IMG/VR virus record: IMGVR_UViG_3300025101_000025
Coordinates: 1-64,000 of that record
Source: a virus
Direction: 5' to 3' (one strand)
Length of the DNA stretch: 64,000 nt
Below are positions 17,301 through 26,000 of the stretch, piece by piece (the stretch's first letter is position 1; every line of letters begins with the position of its first letter). The notes under the pieces are model-generated. The model was not told the DNA's origin, searched no databases, and saw only the letters and a list, made by a program, of their open reading frames with translations. Both the position numbers and the translations under genes were made by a program.

Positions 17301-20300
17301 ATGATGCTGCTTATTGCATTGTTCAAATTGCTGATGTATTAAATGGTAGTTATGAGTTAGCAGAAGTTGTTATGATTGATGACTTTGATGGATCAGATCC
17401 AGAAAACATCATGTTGACTGAATTTGGTAATGTAAAAGTTGGAACAGCATTTGCAGGATTAGGAACAATTAGTGCAAGAAGAACTGGATCTGATAGTGAT
17501 ATAACTGAATTAACGTTCGTTCCAAATGCTGGTATCGGAGTTTCAATTACTACATTCTTAAATGCATTAAGACCAGAGGAAAATAACACATTACTTCCAG
17601 CAGAGGCTACAAGAGAAGTTGGAGGAGAATCGGTTAAGGATTTACAGAATGCATCATTAGAAAGTGGTTTTGCAATTTATGAGGGAACAGATATTGCGAT
17701 CAAGAGACAATTTGCTCTTGAGAATAATGGTAATCCAATATTCAAAAAACCATATGATGGTTCAAGTTCTCAAATAGTTGATTTAACAAACAATACAATT
17801 ACTCTTCCTAATCACTTCTTTACAAGTGGTCAAAAAGTTAATTACTCACCGGGTGCTGGAACATCAATTGGTATCGATACTGCACCATTCAGTATGCCTG
17901 AATCTGTATTCATTATTAAAAAAGGTGAAGATAAAGTTCAACTTGCTTTAACAGCGCAAAATGCATTAAAAGAAATAGCACTACCAGTTGGATTATCAAC
18001 AGTTGGTATTGGAACATCACATACATTTACAGCAATTGATCCTAATCAAAAGGTATTGGTTGCAATTGATAATGCGATTCAATCACCTGTTGCAGGAACT
18101 TCTGTCACTACTACATTAGATAAGTCAACAACCATTGGAGATGATGTTATTCACTTCACTGGAATTACATCATTCTTTGGTGCAGACTATGTAAGGGTGG
18201 GAAGTGGAGTTACTGCAGAGATAATGAAAATTGTTTCTGTTGGGATAGGAACAACTAATGCAATAAAAGTAAGAAGAGGATGGTTAGGAACAACGATAAG
18301 GGCTAGAGAAAGTGGTGCATTAGTTGAGAAAATAAGAGGTAACTATAATATTATTGAGAATGAAATAAACTTTACTGAAGCACCTCCGGGAAAAAATCCA
18401 ATTGGTTCAACTACAAATCCTCCTGACGAGAGAGACTTTGTTGGTATTACTACATCATCTAGTTTCCAAGGTCGAGTCTTTACTCGTTCAGGTGTAAGAA
18501 ATGGAACCGAAGAAACATACGCAGATAATTATCTGTTTGATGATATAAGTCAAGGATTTAACGGACAAACAAAAGTATTTGATTTAACTCATAGTAATGG
18601 AACATCAATCACTGGTGTCTCAACAAACAATGCTTTAGTATTAATAAATGGTATCTTACAAGCTCCCGGTTCAAATGGAGACTTTACTCTATCACAACCT
18701 TCAGGAACACAATTAACTTGGACAGGTTCTGCTAGTTCAGTTGCAAGAGATCCTAACAATGCATCAATACCAGTTGGTGGTTTGATAGTTTCTGTTGGAT
18801 CAACAAGAGGATTCGGATATCAACCATTAGTATCTGCTGGTGGAACAGTTGTTGTGTCATCTGCAGGAACCATATCATCAGTATCAATTGGTAATACTGG
18901 ATCTGGTTATAGAGCAGGTATTCAAACAGTAGTTAACGTTGCAATTCAAACAGAAAGATTTGGTGGTTCTGGTGTTGTATCGATTGGAACTGCAGCAATT
19001 TCAGATGGTCATATCACTAGCGTGGCAATCACAACTGATAGAGTTTTCTATATTCCAAGAGATATAACAAACGTTGGTTACACATCTATCACAGGTCTTA
19101 CAACTGTTACTACATCTTCAGCACATGGATTAATAGTTGGTAATGAAATAGTTCTTTCTGGAATCGCATTGACATGTGACTATGCACCTGCTGTAGGTGT
19201 TCAAAGCGCAATTTATCATAGTGCTTCAGGAATCATGACTGTAACTACAAGTAGTGCACATGGTTTATCAATTACTGGAAAGAGTAGTGATGTTTTATTG
19301 AATGATCTTGGTATGTCATCATCATCGAATGGAAGCACTCCAACTCATACTTTCCCAAGATCAGGAGATGATTCATTCTGTGGTGTCTCTGTTGCAGGTG
19401 TTGCTAGTGTCACTCAATTTAGTATTAACATAGGATCTGGAGTTACTCTCAGTAATTACATTAGCGGTGGAACAGTTCAACCTGTTTTAATATCACCTAG
19501 AGCAAATAATAATTCTGCAAGTAAACAAGATCCGGCATTTGATGGATCAACGGTTCTAAGAATTCTTAACTCAACTCAATTTGAAGTAAACACAGGTATA
19601 TCAACAAGAGCTCATAATTATGCTAGATGTGGTAAAGTTAATCAACTCATGAAAGTTGTTATCGATAAACCACTTTCATACTCAGATATACCTCTCGTTT
19701 ACAGTGGAAATTCACCCGGTGTTGGAGGAACAGAAGCAAGAGCAGATGTTGTTGTAAGTCAGGGATCAACAGTTGTTAATTTCAAAATATCAAATCTAGG
19801 ATATGGATATGGTGTTAATCATATTTTAACTCTTCCAAGATCAAATGATACAAATTTCTCAGCAGTGGGTATTCCTACTACATCTAGTTTCACTCCTGCA
19901 CAAGAGTTAGAAATAACAGTTAATGAGGTTGATAGTGATCAATTTACAGGATGGGCAGTTGGTCAAATACAAGTTCTTGACAATTTCTCAAACTTGTTTG
20001 ATGGATCAAGGAGGACATTCCCAATTACAGTAAGTGGTGAGGCATTATCAATTCAATCAAGACCCGGATCACTTGTTAAAGTTGAAGATACATTATTTGT
20101 GTTTGTCAATGATATTTTACAAATACCCGGAGAATCATATTCATTCCCCGGCGGAGCAACAATCACATTTGATGAACCACCAAAAGCTGAAGATAGTTTA
20201 AAAATATTATTCTATAGAGGAACTGGTGGTGCTGATGTTGTTGATAGAGATGTGATTGCAACTGTAAAGGTTGGTGATACTTTAACACTAGGATATCATG

Positions 20301-21508
20301 AAGATTTAGATCAAAAGGATTGGTTGCAAGAAAATGAAAGAAGTGTTGTTGAAATAACATCATCTAATTCTGTTGACACAAACCCATATGATGGGCCAGG
20401 TGTTTTTGAGGATACAAGAGAAAAGAGACCAATTACTTGGACAAGACAAACTGAAGATCTCTTTATAGAAGGTAAATTAGTTGATAAGAGTCGTGAATTG
20501 TATGATGGAAGAATATTCCCATCAACTCATATGATTCAATCAGTTGGTGTGGGAACAACAGTTGTTTATGTAAGTAACTTAAGACCTTACTTTAATCCAA
20601 AGAATGAAAACTTAGTTTCTACAGATTTCCAAAAAGATATTGTCATCTTTAATAATGCCGAAAGAGTCGCAGCTGCTGCCACTGCAGTTGTCTCATCTGC
20701 TGGAACTATAACCTCTGTGGTTATATCTGATGGTGGTAAAGGATATGTGAGTGCTCCATCTGTAACGATTCAAAATCCGGTTGGATTGGGAACAACCTCT
20801 CGTGCAGAAGCAACCGCTACATTATCTGGTGGTTCTGTATCTGCCATTACTGTGGGAGTTCAATCTGGTATTGGTTACACAAGTGCCAATCCTCCAGTAG
20901 TTTTAATTGCAGCAGAACCAACTGTAATCGAATCTAATACAGTTGTATCATTCGCTGGTGATAGTGGAGTCATAAGTGGAGTTGGAACAACTACTATCGA
21001 TAGTGTTTCAAATCCATGTATCATACTTGATCTAGTAATACCTTATGATTCTGACTTAAGAAATTCTAACATAACGCAAGGAACTACATCAGGAATAGTT
21101 ACCTCTGGATTGCAAGTTAATGATTACTTCGTTATTAAAAATTCAAATGTAGGAACTGCGATGTCATCATTAGATTATAATGATGGAAGTGTTGTTGGTA
21201 TTGGATCAACTCGACTTGATAATGTTTATCGTGTCGCTGCTGTAAATTATGACCATGTTACAGATGCAGTCGGATTTGGACAGACCACAGTGACCCAAGT
21301 AACTGTAAGTGTTGCTAATACTTCAGGATTAGTTGGTTTAGCAAATAGTGAGTATTATGGTGATTACAGTTATGGTAAATTAATTTTATCAGAACGTAAT
21401 GTATCTCGTGCTTATACAGTAAATACATCCGCTGGTATCGCTGGTATCGAAACTGGTGTGATTATAAACAGAAAGACTTCCTTAAAAGTAGGAAGTTATA
21501 CCACATAA
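8369..21508 (+). CDS. 7: Giant baseplate wedge protein with gp7 core at its N-terminus (4379 aa)
   Basis: A single uninterrupted frame of 4379 codons in the gp7 slot of T4 order; T4 gp7 has about 1030. The first 260 residues hold the assignment: LPSYVREDFPLVGDFLSQYY, then SKDFYSTRGTDDSFKILFGALY near 190-211, which parallels the FYSTKG...SYKFLFKVLY segment of T4 gp7. The rest is modular. At least ten GGxGYxxxP repeats occur (for example near 10894, 11761, 12016, 14893, 18891, 20728). A second repeat type is HGLxTGxxVxY (near 11421, 13636, 14158, 17806, 19114). A YHYH-like motif, DGNPIYGPFGF, lies at about 1325-1335. Two tandem HDG/EFG domains lie near 2845-3065. Paired ILQxPG modules lie near 18640 and 20110. 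The gp7 function (initiating wedge assembly) follows from family and synteny. The extension probably forms baseplate appendages, by inference. Confidence 0.9.
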   Translation: MSEKRVKLNQIVKNQLPSYVREDFPLVGDFLSQYYLGQEYQGGPIDLIQNIDSYIKLNESANNVKTTTTSKTVGISSDIIFVANTNGFPDQNGLLKINDEIITYESKTDISFVNCSRGFSGITSFTNPSDPEDLVFSSSLTTNHEKDTVVENLSVLFLDEFLKKTKNQFLYGFQKDLSTNLNQAQFLRQSKDFYSTRGTDDSFKILFGALYGEHASIIRPIDNVISPSNANYRVTKDIIVEPVEGDPENLLNKTLFQDLFENVSKAYAPISNIEKISVGILTNTYYKISLDGSFNQGDGSTELLYGNFSEHAKTKIIGQVGIAQTFLDVDSTLGFPNSGTLTFAYENGSIGVCTYAQKTINQFLGINTTGITATISDNTFIDQNTFAYAEDNGVQDGIKLKIRSVLNNLDLPIETYYQLSGSKVKIKSLGKIADGFKENGWLFNTAQSYVVKNLSIVDSVNNTFKLVTQDVNILRIGDKITTHETQASGAQWGDKITDGFDPVSNKIYTVTDVFDENTCLITGTGISDPTKVTKVTRRISKIDSDLHPDLNQFTANIQNVYLKPDIGLVRGVPYYGPSHQHKGKSMVGAQHVPFPHDFIIPDPNSNKVLVASSSLPFTGVTKLNPKLQKFTFSGTYDLNDEEIKITDQVDHNYFTGDKVYYTPEKTKITNTLPDGTEVVQEFIASQLFDEGLYFIKRVNGNTVKFAKSQSDINGNNFVKVKTPNGVDNVTITSNDIEKFEYQGKKIETQKLFREFKTPINDGVSYPTTSGYTGLLVNGVEVLNYKSKNSVFYGQLNSIDVVKGGENYDVINPPVLSITDSVGTAATGKCSVKGSFKEIKILESGFDYIEDPVIKITGGNGIGANAVPKLSIVPHESVFNADGVGLGTVNIGVVTATTAGVNTSSIGFSTYHRFRQGERVVYDTLGGIPLVGLTTDSTYYVNSVSEYTIKLHKTYSDSVTGINTISISNFGNGVQSFKSLNGKAIVSSIALLDNGVGYENKERTCNSIGINTALDSINIPDHGFQTGETLRYSVDGTTIDGLVTTIDYLVSIVDEDNFKLAAAGVGTTSKDFYLKTNQFQELRSVGLGTHKFNYPPISVEIIGKVGLSSVAGKTYDAVLQPLVRGEITSVNLTNNGVGYGASEIINFDRKPDINLNSGRNAVLTPVVANGRIVDVSVSFGGTDYNSPPDLVVLGIGSDAKLTPELNSAGNIVSVNIQSGGIGYGVSSTFIRIDPAGKGFKGDPVLQSWTINEIKKNELNLNDDDVFISSPVNSEYGLQCSYAYAPRNLRQISYASDADGNILYGKKDLKIVNGVESDSDSHSPILGYAYDGNPIYGPFGFVNKTGGNVVQLESGYSEEANKKSNRPPTSIFPPEFFIEDFTYNPSDNDAVLDENNGRFCITPEFPKGTYAYFATFDTTPASDGIFKNFKKPKFPYLIGDSFKSQPNNFNFNRLSNQDNYDLEKSNCVRNTYPYSFNKDFSGYDYILQSNQFVTQDSTINFAEKGGVDRVGILSAGRNYQVNDKLVFDDSITSSFNASGKVSRIKGPDISEISVVTTTKENIEFFPDSKNTFVGIATTSINLQNNTIVNVGSLSTTTTSLQGSYAIGITSDRLILSQGIGTAAATGVVTFFPVVGDLRRIKENDRFKVGIGTEVIKVLNVDRRLARIRVLRSQSGIATNIGISHTASTILEEIPRTFKITTGFTTSVDLKENREYYFDPEEAVGFGTTSGVGVGTFRSFSNPGAGITGIFIPSQSLYIPGHGLKTGDVVTYQTTGTALKVKFKSTVPTVNSTLFVDSPLFVANQATNFIGLSTVRIGLGSTGFVGIGSTLAGAELVYFLDAGAGDIHSLKTKFDNVITGQIQKNQVSVVGTATHGLKNNDTVFIDVNPGLTTTVTVKYNVSNRKVVFNPLSYNDSGITSATSLTGIPNTINISDHGLTTGQKVIHTFSGSESSLVNDKEYYVYVVDSDKISLVENKYEVKKLKPDFVKVAITTAGTLSPVNPPVKFYRDSTVNFDLSDSSLSYVQSSTSYPAFKFELYKDVNLSQNYETSGKTDTFEVTRTGTTGVTSNAKLTLKVDKNTPKLLYYKLVAVNSDDNTNENKEIVVDNEIDLNNQLIIKNSEYNGQFNIVSTGNTTFIYDISSIPESTSYTSSSSKLKYSTISTTAYGGIDQLFLTDRGGGYLSIPGITTITSDVGDGAIIETFSSTIGKVSKTTLENIGFDYPSDPTLRPDVLFPQVLRITPLTGFRSIGITSLGVGYIQDPNLVVIDGVTKKQITDVDLRFKPDELFVEILENSESMNASTPTIIPTGNSNGIRVSNLTYTATDNSVTATIKNSFSGVVGFSGTFIDPFPFTVGDKVLVENASVGVGSTASGFNSANYDFARFEIIEVTPNYGGIGTVKYSMNDYLTKNVDFPGVFDSVNSVTTLIPDKWFPQFDIKLQPNEFRKGDDVESVDSTGTKITGTVFDWNNSSKYLTVESSREFENNQLIEQVRFRGERVGNKTYSSPTGAKGLIKEIVKFGSHYDLDYFSEVENGWEYKTGFLNDELQRVHDNDYYQAFSYSIKSKVQIKEWENTVSSLNHTAGFKKFSDLQIESDQLSSSSNKLSNIDPSKSVVTTLVDLIGVESIHREYNFDLATENYLVGLTKPLSDEINFSSRLITDFAESVSNRVVQIDDFSNIFNNNPRTTRYADVYRNKLSDGRTQMFFALVSDRLFTGERQITIVNTLHDTGRGQTMLNQYGDIDTVLDLGSFDYVIDGNESVLRYFPNKFKLNNYNVVLWSYQIDAQKLGISTDTVSCGSTTLPAAPANPTTGLNGSLISIATTAVTIAGGAAGTVFTLGGIGTNISGHRSAKVLVSVEAGGGTLNGSVEYDQVNLIHDGTNVGFQEFGQLTIHSVDAYSSTGNIGTYFPFMDGDDLVLSYTPNAGMTTAHINALAIGIATEGYIGIGSYDFSYAEMSAQSTGISSSATPIPVGIASYSNEYDAAYCIVQIADVLNGSYELAEVVMIDDFDGSDPENIMLTEFGNVKVGTAFAGLGTISARRTGSDSDITELTFVPNAGIGVSITTFLNALRPEENNTLLPAEATREVGGESVKDLQNASLESGFAIYEGTDIAIKRQFALENNGNPIFKKPYDGSSSQIVDLTNNTITLPNHFFTSGQKVNYSPGAGTSIGIDTAPFSMPESVFIIKKGEDKVQLALTAQNALKEIALPVGLSTVGIGTSHTFTAIDPNQKVLVAIDNAIQSPVAGTSVTTTLDKSTTIGDDVIHFTGITSFFGADYVRVGSGVTAEIMKIVSVGIGTTNAIKVRRGWLGTTIRARESGALVEKIRGNYNIIENEINFTEAPPGKNPIGSTTNPPDERDFVGITTSSSFQGRVFTRSGVRNGTEETYADNYLFDDISQGFNGQTKVFDLTHSNGTSITGVSTNNALVLINGILQAPGSNGDFTLSQPSGTQLTWTGSASSVARDPNNASIPVGGLIVSVGSTRGFGYQPLVSAGGTVVVSSAGTISSVSIGNTGSGYRAGIQTVVNVAIQTERFGGSGVVSIGTAAISDGHITSVAITTDRVFYIPRDITNVGYTSITGLTTVTTSSAHGLIVGNEIVLSGIALTCDYAPAVGVQSAIYHSASGIMTVTTSSAHGLSITGKSSDVLLNDLGMSSSSNGSTPTHTFPRSGDDSFCGVSVAGVASVTQFSINIGSGVTLSNYISGGTVQPVLISPRANNNSASKQDPAFDGSTVLRILNSTQFEVNTGISTRAHNYARCGKVNQLMKVVIDKPLSYSDIPLVYSGNSPGVGGTEARADVVVSQGSTVVNFKISNLGYGYGVNHILTLPRSNDTNFSAVGIPTTSSFTPAQELEITVNEVDSDQFTGWAVGQIQVLDNFSNLFDGSRRTFPITVSGEALSIQSRPGSLVKVEDTLFVFVNDILQIPGESYSFPGGATITFDEPPKAEDSLKILFYRGTGGADVVDRDVIATVKVGDTLTLGYHEDLDQKDWLQENERSVVEITSSNSVDTNPYDGPGVFEDTREKRPITWTRQTEDLFIEGKLVDKSRELYDGRIFPSTHMIQSVGVGTTVVYVSNLRPYFNPKNENLVSTDFQKDIVIFNNAERVAAAATAVVSSAGTITSVVISDGGKGYVSAPSVTIQNPVGLGTTSRAEATATLSGGSVSAITVGVQSGIGYTSANPPVVLIAAEPTVIESNTVVSFAGDSGVISGVGTTTIDSVSNPCIILDLVIPYDSDLRNSNITQGTTSGIVTSGLQVNDYFVIKNSNVGTAMSSLDYNDGSVVGIGSTRLDNVYRVAAVNYDHVTDAVGFGQTTVTQVTVSVANTSGLVGLANSEYYGDYSYGKLILSERNVSRAYTVNTSAGIAGIETGVIINRKTSLKVGSYTT
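10894..12100 (+). repeat. GGxGYxxxP repeat cluster within the giant gp7
   Basis: Four to five successive units encode a short beta module with consensus L..GG.GY..PP.V.I (for example SGFDYIEDPVIKI, NNGVGYGASEIIN, GGTDYNSPPDLVV, GGIGYGVSS). Units are about 35-45 residues apart. Related units recur further on in this gene and in gp8, the 2530-aa protein and gp14, so this is a protein-level repeat shared across virion genes rather than a DNA repeat. Confidence 0.75.
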
Positions 21509-21511
21509 ATA
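21504..21511 (+). promoter_or_regulatory. Late promoter CATAAATA before gp8
   Basis: Overlaps the end of the giant gene; 21 nt before the gp8 start. It gives gp8 and the 2530-aa protein a promoter independent of the 15-kb operon upstream. Confidence 0.65.
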
Positions 21512-21532
21512 ACTAAAAAAATAAATGGAATA

Positions 21533-23089
21533 ATGTCTGCCATCATAACTGACCAGATAAGAATATTAAATGCGAAGAATTTTGTAGCTGGAGTGTCTTC
21601 ATCATCTAATTCTTATTACACTTTTGTTGGTTTGACTGAGCCGACAAAAATTCAAGCAACATGGAATAATAATCCACCAGCACCAATTGATAATTTTAAT
21701 AATCAAAATGATTATTATGATACTATGATTGGTTTAAAAAAAGTAACAGCAAGCGATGTTAAACAAGTAGTAAGAAAAAGTAGTTGGACATCTGGAACAT
21801 CATACGATTATTACAGACCAGACTATAGTATTAGTAATCCACCAAAACATGGACAAGGAACAGGATTATATAACGCAACATATTTTGTGATAAACAGTGA
21901 TTTTAGAGTTTATATTTGTTTAGAAAATGGAACATCACCTGAAAATCCAGATGGCAAACCATCATTAGATGAACCAACATTTACTGATTTAGAACCTAAA
22001 GCTGCAGGATCTAGTGGCGACGGATATGTTTGGAAATATCTCTACACAGTTAAACCATCTGAATTAGTAAAATTTGATTCAACCGAGTATATGCCTGTGC
22101 CATCAAACTGGTCTACAGGAACTGATGACTCAGCAGTTAGAGATAATGCTGTTGATGGTGGTATAAAAGTTGTTGTGATACAAAATCGTGGCGTAGGATT
22201 AGGAACCGCGAATAGAACTTATACAAGAGTTCCAATTAAAGGAGATGGTAGCGGTGCAGAGTGCACTGTAACTGTTAATGCAGATCAGCAAATAGGATCA
22301 GTCGATATTACTAATCAAGGGTCTGGATATACTTTCGGAACCGTTGATATTGTTGCTGGTGGTCTACCAAGACCTGATTCATACCCTCAACTTGATGTGA
22401 TAATTCCTCCACAAGGTGGTCATGGTAAGGACATCTATAAAGAATTGGGTGCATCTAATGCCTTAGTTTATTCTAGAATTGAAAATGATCCAGAAAATCC
22501 AGATTTCATAACTGGAAACGAAATATCAAGAGTTGGTATTATTGAGAATCCTCAAGCGTTTGGTTCATCTTCATTATTAAGTTTGGATAAAGCGAGTGCA
22601 GCATACGCTCTTCGTTTAACTGGAACAGGTTATAGTTCTGCTACGTTCACTGCAGATTCTATAATTACACAAACTACTGGAACAGGTGTAACTGCCATTG
22701 GAAAAGTTCTTGGATACGATCAAGTCACCGGTGTTTTAAAATATTGGCAAGATCGAACCATGGCAGGATTTACCACTGTTGGTGTAGGGACAACGGCACC
22801 AATACATGGTTTTAATTTGGATAGATTTACTGCTGATATTTCATCAGGAGGAAGTTTAAGTATCGTTCCTAATGATGGGTCAAATACTCTTGCGATTCAA
22901 ACATCATTTAGTGGTTTATCCACCTCAATAAATAATAAGACATACTATCTTGGTCAAACTTTTGTTAATGGTGTATCTAACCCAGAAGTTAAAAAATACT
23001 CTGGAAATATTATTTACGTTGATCATCGACCAGCTATTACTCGTTCTTCTAATCAAAAAGAAGATATCAAAGTTATATTGCAGTTCTAA
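21533..23089 (+). CDS. 8: Baseplate wedge subunit gp8, enlarged
   Basis: 518 residues against 334 in T4. Conserved gp8 landmarks are present: an N-terminal segment with FVGLTEPTKIQATWNNNPP, GDGYVWKYLYTVKPSELVKF at about 163-182 followed by YMPVPSNW, and the C-terminal IYVDHRPAITRSSNQKED running to the end. The extra length is mid-protein and includes GGxGY-type units (ITNQGSGYTFGTVDIVAGG near residue 256). gp8 dimers bind gp6 and gp10 on the wedge periphery. It lies between the giant gp7 and the DUF4815-type protein, which is its T4 position. Confidence 0.92.
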   Translation: MSAIITDQIRILNAKNFVAGVSSSSNSYYTFVGLTEPTKIQATWNNNPPAPIDNFNNQNDYYDTMIGLKKVTASDVKQVVRKSSWTSGTSYDYYRPDYSISNPPKHGQGTGLYNATYFVINSDFRVYICLENGTSPENPDGKPSLDEPTFTDLEPKAAGSSGDGYVWKYLYTVKPSELVKFDSTEYMPVPSNWSTGTDDSAVRDNAVDGGIKVVVIQNRGVGLGTANRTYTRVPIKGDGSGAECTVTVNADQQIGSVDITNQGSGYTFGTVDIVAGGLPRPDSYPQLDVIIPPQGGHGKDIYKELGASNALVYSRIENDPENPDFITGNEISRVGIIENPQAFGSSSLLSLDKASAAYALRLTGTGYSSATFTADSIITQTTGTGVTAIGKVLGYDQVTGVLKYWQDRTMAGFTTVGVGTTAPIHGFNLDRFTADISSGGSLSIVPNDGSNTLAIQTSFSGLSTSINNKTYYLGQTFVNGVSNPEVKKYSGNIIYVDHRPAITRSSNQKEDIKVILQF

Positions 23090-23095
23090 TAACTC

Positions 23096-26000
23096 ATGGC
23101 TCAATCAACAAATCTAAATGTATCGCCATATTTTGACGATTTTAATGCAGATGACAACTATTATAAGGTTCTATTTAAACCGGGACTTCCAGTTCAGGCA
23201 AGAGAACTAACTGGTTTACAGTCAATATTGCAAGATCAAATATCAAAATTTGGTCAACATATTTTTAAAGAAGGTGCTAAAGTAATTCCCGGAAATACAT
23301 CGTATTTTAAGGATTATTTTTGTGTTGAAATTAATAATGAATATCTAGGTGTTACTGTAGAGTCATATATTGATCAATTAATAGGAAGGAAAATAGTTGG
23401 TTTAACCACTGGTGTCACAGCAGTTATAGTTAAAATATTAAAATCAAGCGATTCGGAAAGAAATAATTTAACTCTTTATATAAAGTATCATTCATCAAAC
23501 GTAGAAAATAATTCAGGTGGTTTATTTGATAATGGTGAATTACTGGCAGCAGATGTTGATATAATTTCAGGGCCTGAAAATAGCACATTTATACCCAGTG
23601 GTGAAGCATTTGCATCCACTGTTTCTACAAATTCAACATCAACTGGTGCAGCTTATTCTATATCTGAAGGTGTATATTTTGTTAGAGGAACATTTGTAAA
23701 TGTAAATTCAGAAACAATTTTATTAAGTCAATACTCAAATACTCCAACAGGAAGAATTGGTTTAAGAGTATTAGAGGAAACTGTAAATTCAGATGAGGAT
23801 TCATCACTAACTGATAATTCAAAGGGATTTAATAACTTTGCTGCACCCGGTGCAGATAGATTAAAAATAAGTTGCTCTCTTTTCTTCAAAGGAATTGATG
23901 ATTTAAATGATGATGATTTTGTAGAATTAGCATCAGTAAGAAACGGTGAATTAAGAACTAGACCAACAACCAGTCAATACAATATTCTTGGTGATGAATT
24001 AGCAAGAAGAACATTTGCTGAGTCTGGTGACTATACAGTAAAACCATATTCAATATCTGTAAAAGAATCCTTGAATGATGATATTGGAAATAACGGTGTC
24101 TTCTTTGATGGTCAATCAACTGATGAGGGATCTATTGCATCAGAAGAAACTGGACTATATCAAGTGTCTGCTGGTAGAGCATTTGTAAAAGGTTATGAAA
24201 TAGAAAATATAGCATCAACTTATCTTGATTTTGAAAAACCAAGAACAGAAAAAACACTTGCTAACCAGAGAGTAAATTATAATACTGGTTCAACTATAAG
24301 ATTAAACAATCAACAGGGTGCTCCAGAGGTTGGTATAGGTAACACTTTTGTTGTAAGTTTACGTGATAGTAGAGTAAATACATTAGCCACAGCAGATTCA
24401 TCTATTGAAGGAAATGAGATTGGTGTTGCAAGAGTGTATGATTTTGCACTTGAGTCTGGATCATATAATACATCAAATTCAAAAATTAACGAATATGATA
24501 TATCACTTTTTGATATTCAAACATTTACAACAGTAACTTTAAATCAAGCAATTAGTTTATCTACTCCTGCATTTATAGAAGGAAAATATAGTGGTGCAAC
24601 AGGATTTTTAAGATCTTCAACATCAACTGATGCATTAACAATATATGACAAATCTGGTGAATTAGTTGTAAATGAACCACTAATTATAAATGGTATTGAG
24701 AATTCAAGAATTGCAGTTGCTTTAACATCATTTGGAATGTCAGATGTTAAATCATTATACGCTGGGCCAAAGTTAGGTAATGTTGGAGCAGGAAGAAGTT
24801 TTGTAGGAGATGTAATACAAAAAGATGAGTTTATTTTTGGCAATGCATTAATAAAAAGATCAGACCTTACTACTGGTTTAAGCACAATAACATCTTCAAA
24901 TCCAGAGTTTCCGGGTAAACTGAAAAAAGGTAATTTATTGAAATTTGGACTAGGTAATAATGATCCAAATTTTGCAAAAGTAACTGTTGTTGGGACAAAT
25001 GATATTACAGTATCTGGTGTTACTACTGTAACAGGTATTTGTGATGGTGGTTTACCTGAAGGTTCAGATTCTCTTGATACCACACTTACAGATTTAACTT
25101 TAATAACATCACCTTTTGCCAAATCAAGTGATGATAATTTGTTTACAGAGATGCCTAAAAAGAACATCTCAAATGTTGATTTGACCAGAGCATCGTTAAC
25201 TATAAGAAAAACTTTTAATGTAACAATTAACAAAACAACAGATTCACTTGCCACAGCAGTTGATGCAGATACAAATGAAACCTTTTTACCATTTGATGAA
25301 GAGAGATATTGTTTAATAAGAAGAGTTGATGGAGTTACTGAAGTTCTAACATCTGATAAATTTACATTTACAAATGGTGGTGGAACTCTGCAGATAAACA
25401 ACATTGGATCTGATCTTTCAGCAAACCAAGCTGCAACCTTAATCGCAACACTCGTTAAAACAAATCCCAAATCAAAAGTAAAAAGAAAAGAAAGAATCAA
25501 TACTTTAATAGTCGATAAATCTAGAGTTGCTGGTGCTGGTATAGGTGGCACTACTCTTAATGATGGTTTAACACATGGAAGTTTCCCATTTGGAACTCGT
25601 GTTCAAGATAAAAAAATATCATTAAACACACCTGATGTAATTGAGGTATTAGGAATTTATGAATCAACAGATACATCTAATCCATCAAGTCCAAAAGTAA
25701 TATTATCAGCGATTGATGGACAAACTGGTAGAACAGAAGATCTAATAGTTGGTGAAAAAATGAAAGGCACTCAATCAGGTGCTGTAGCGATATATGCTGA
25801 GAAATTATCTGACGCTCAAATATCATTCGTTTACTTAAATGATAATAGATTCAAAACTGGCGAAACAATCAACTTCCAAGAGTCCAATGTAGGTGCGATT
25901 GCAAACACAATTGATGAACCTAGTAAAAATATATCTGCTAACTTTAGTTTCAATACTGGGCAGAAGAATACAATTTATGACCATGGATTTATTACCAGAA

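Noticed and set aside
24544-25551. A 335-codon minus-strand ORF
   Set aside because: It lies wholly inside the 2530-aa gene, is antisense to it, is low-complexity Ser/Val/Leu, and has no ribosome site. It is a shadow of the AT-biased codon use on the other strand.
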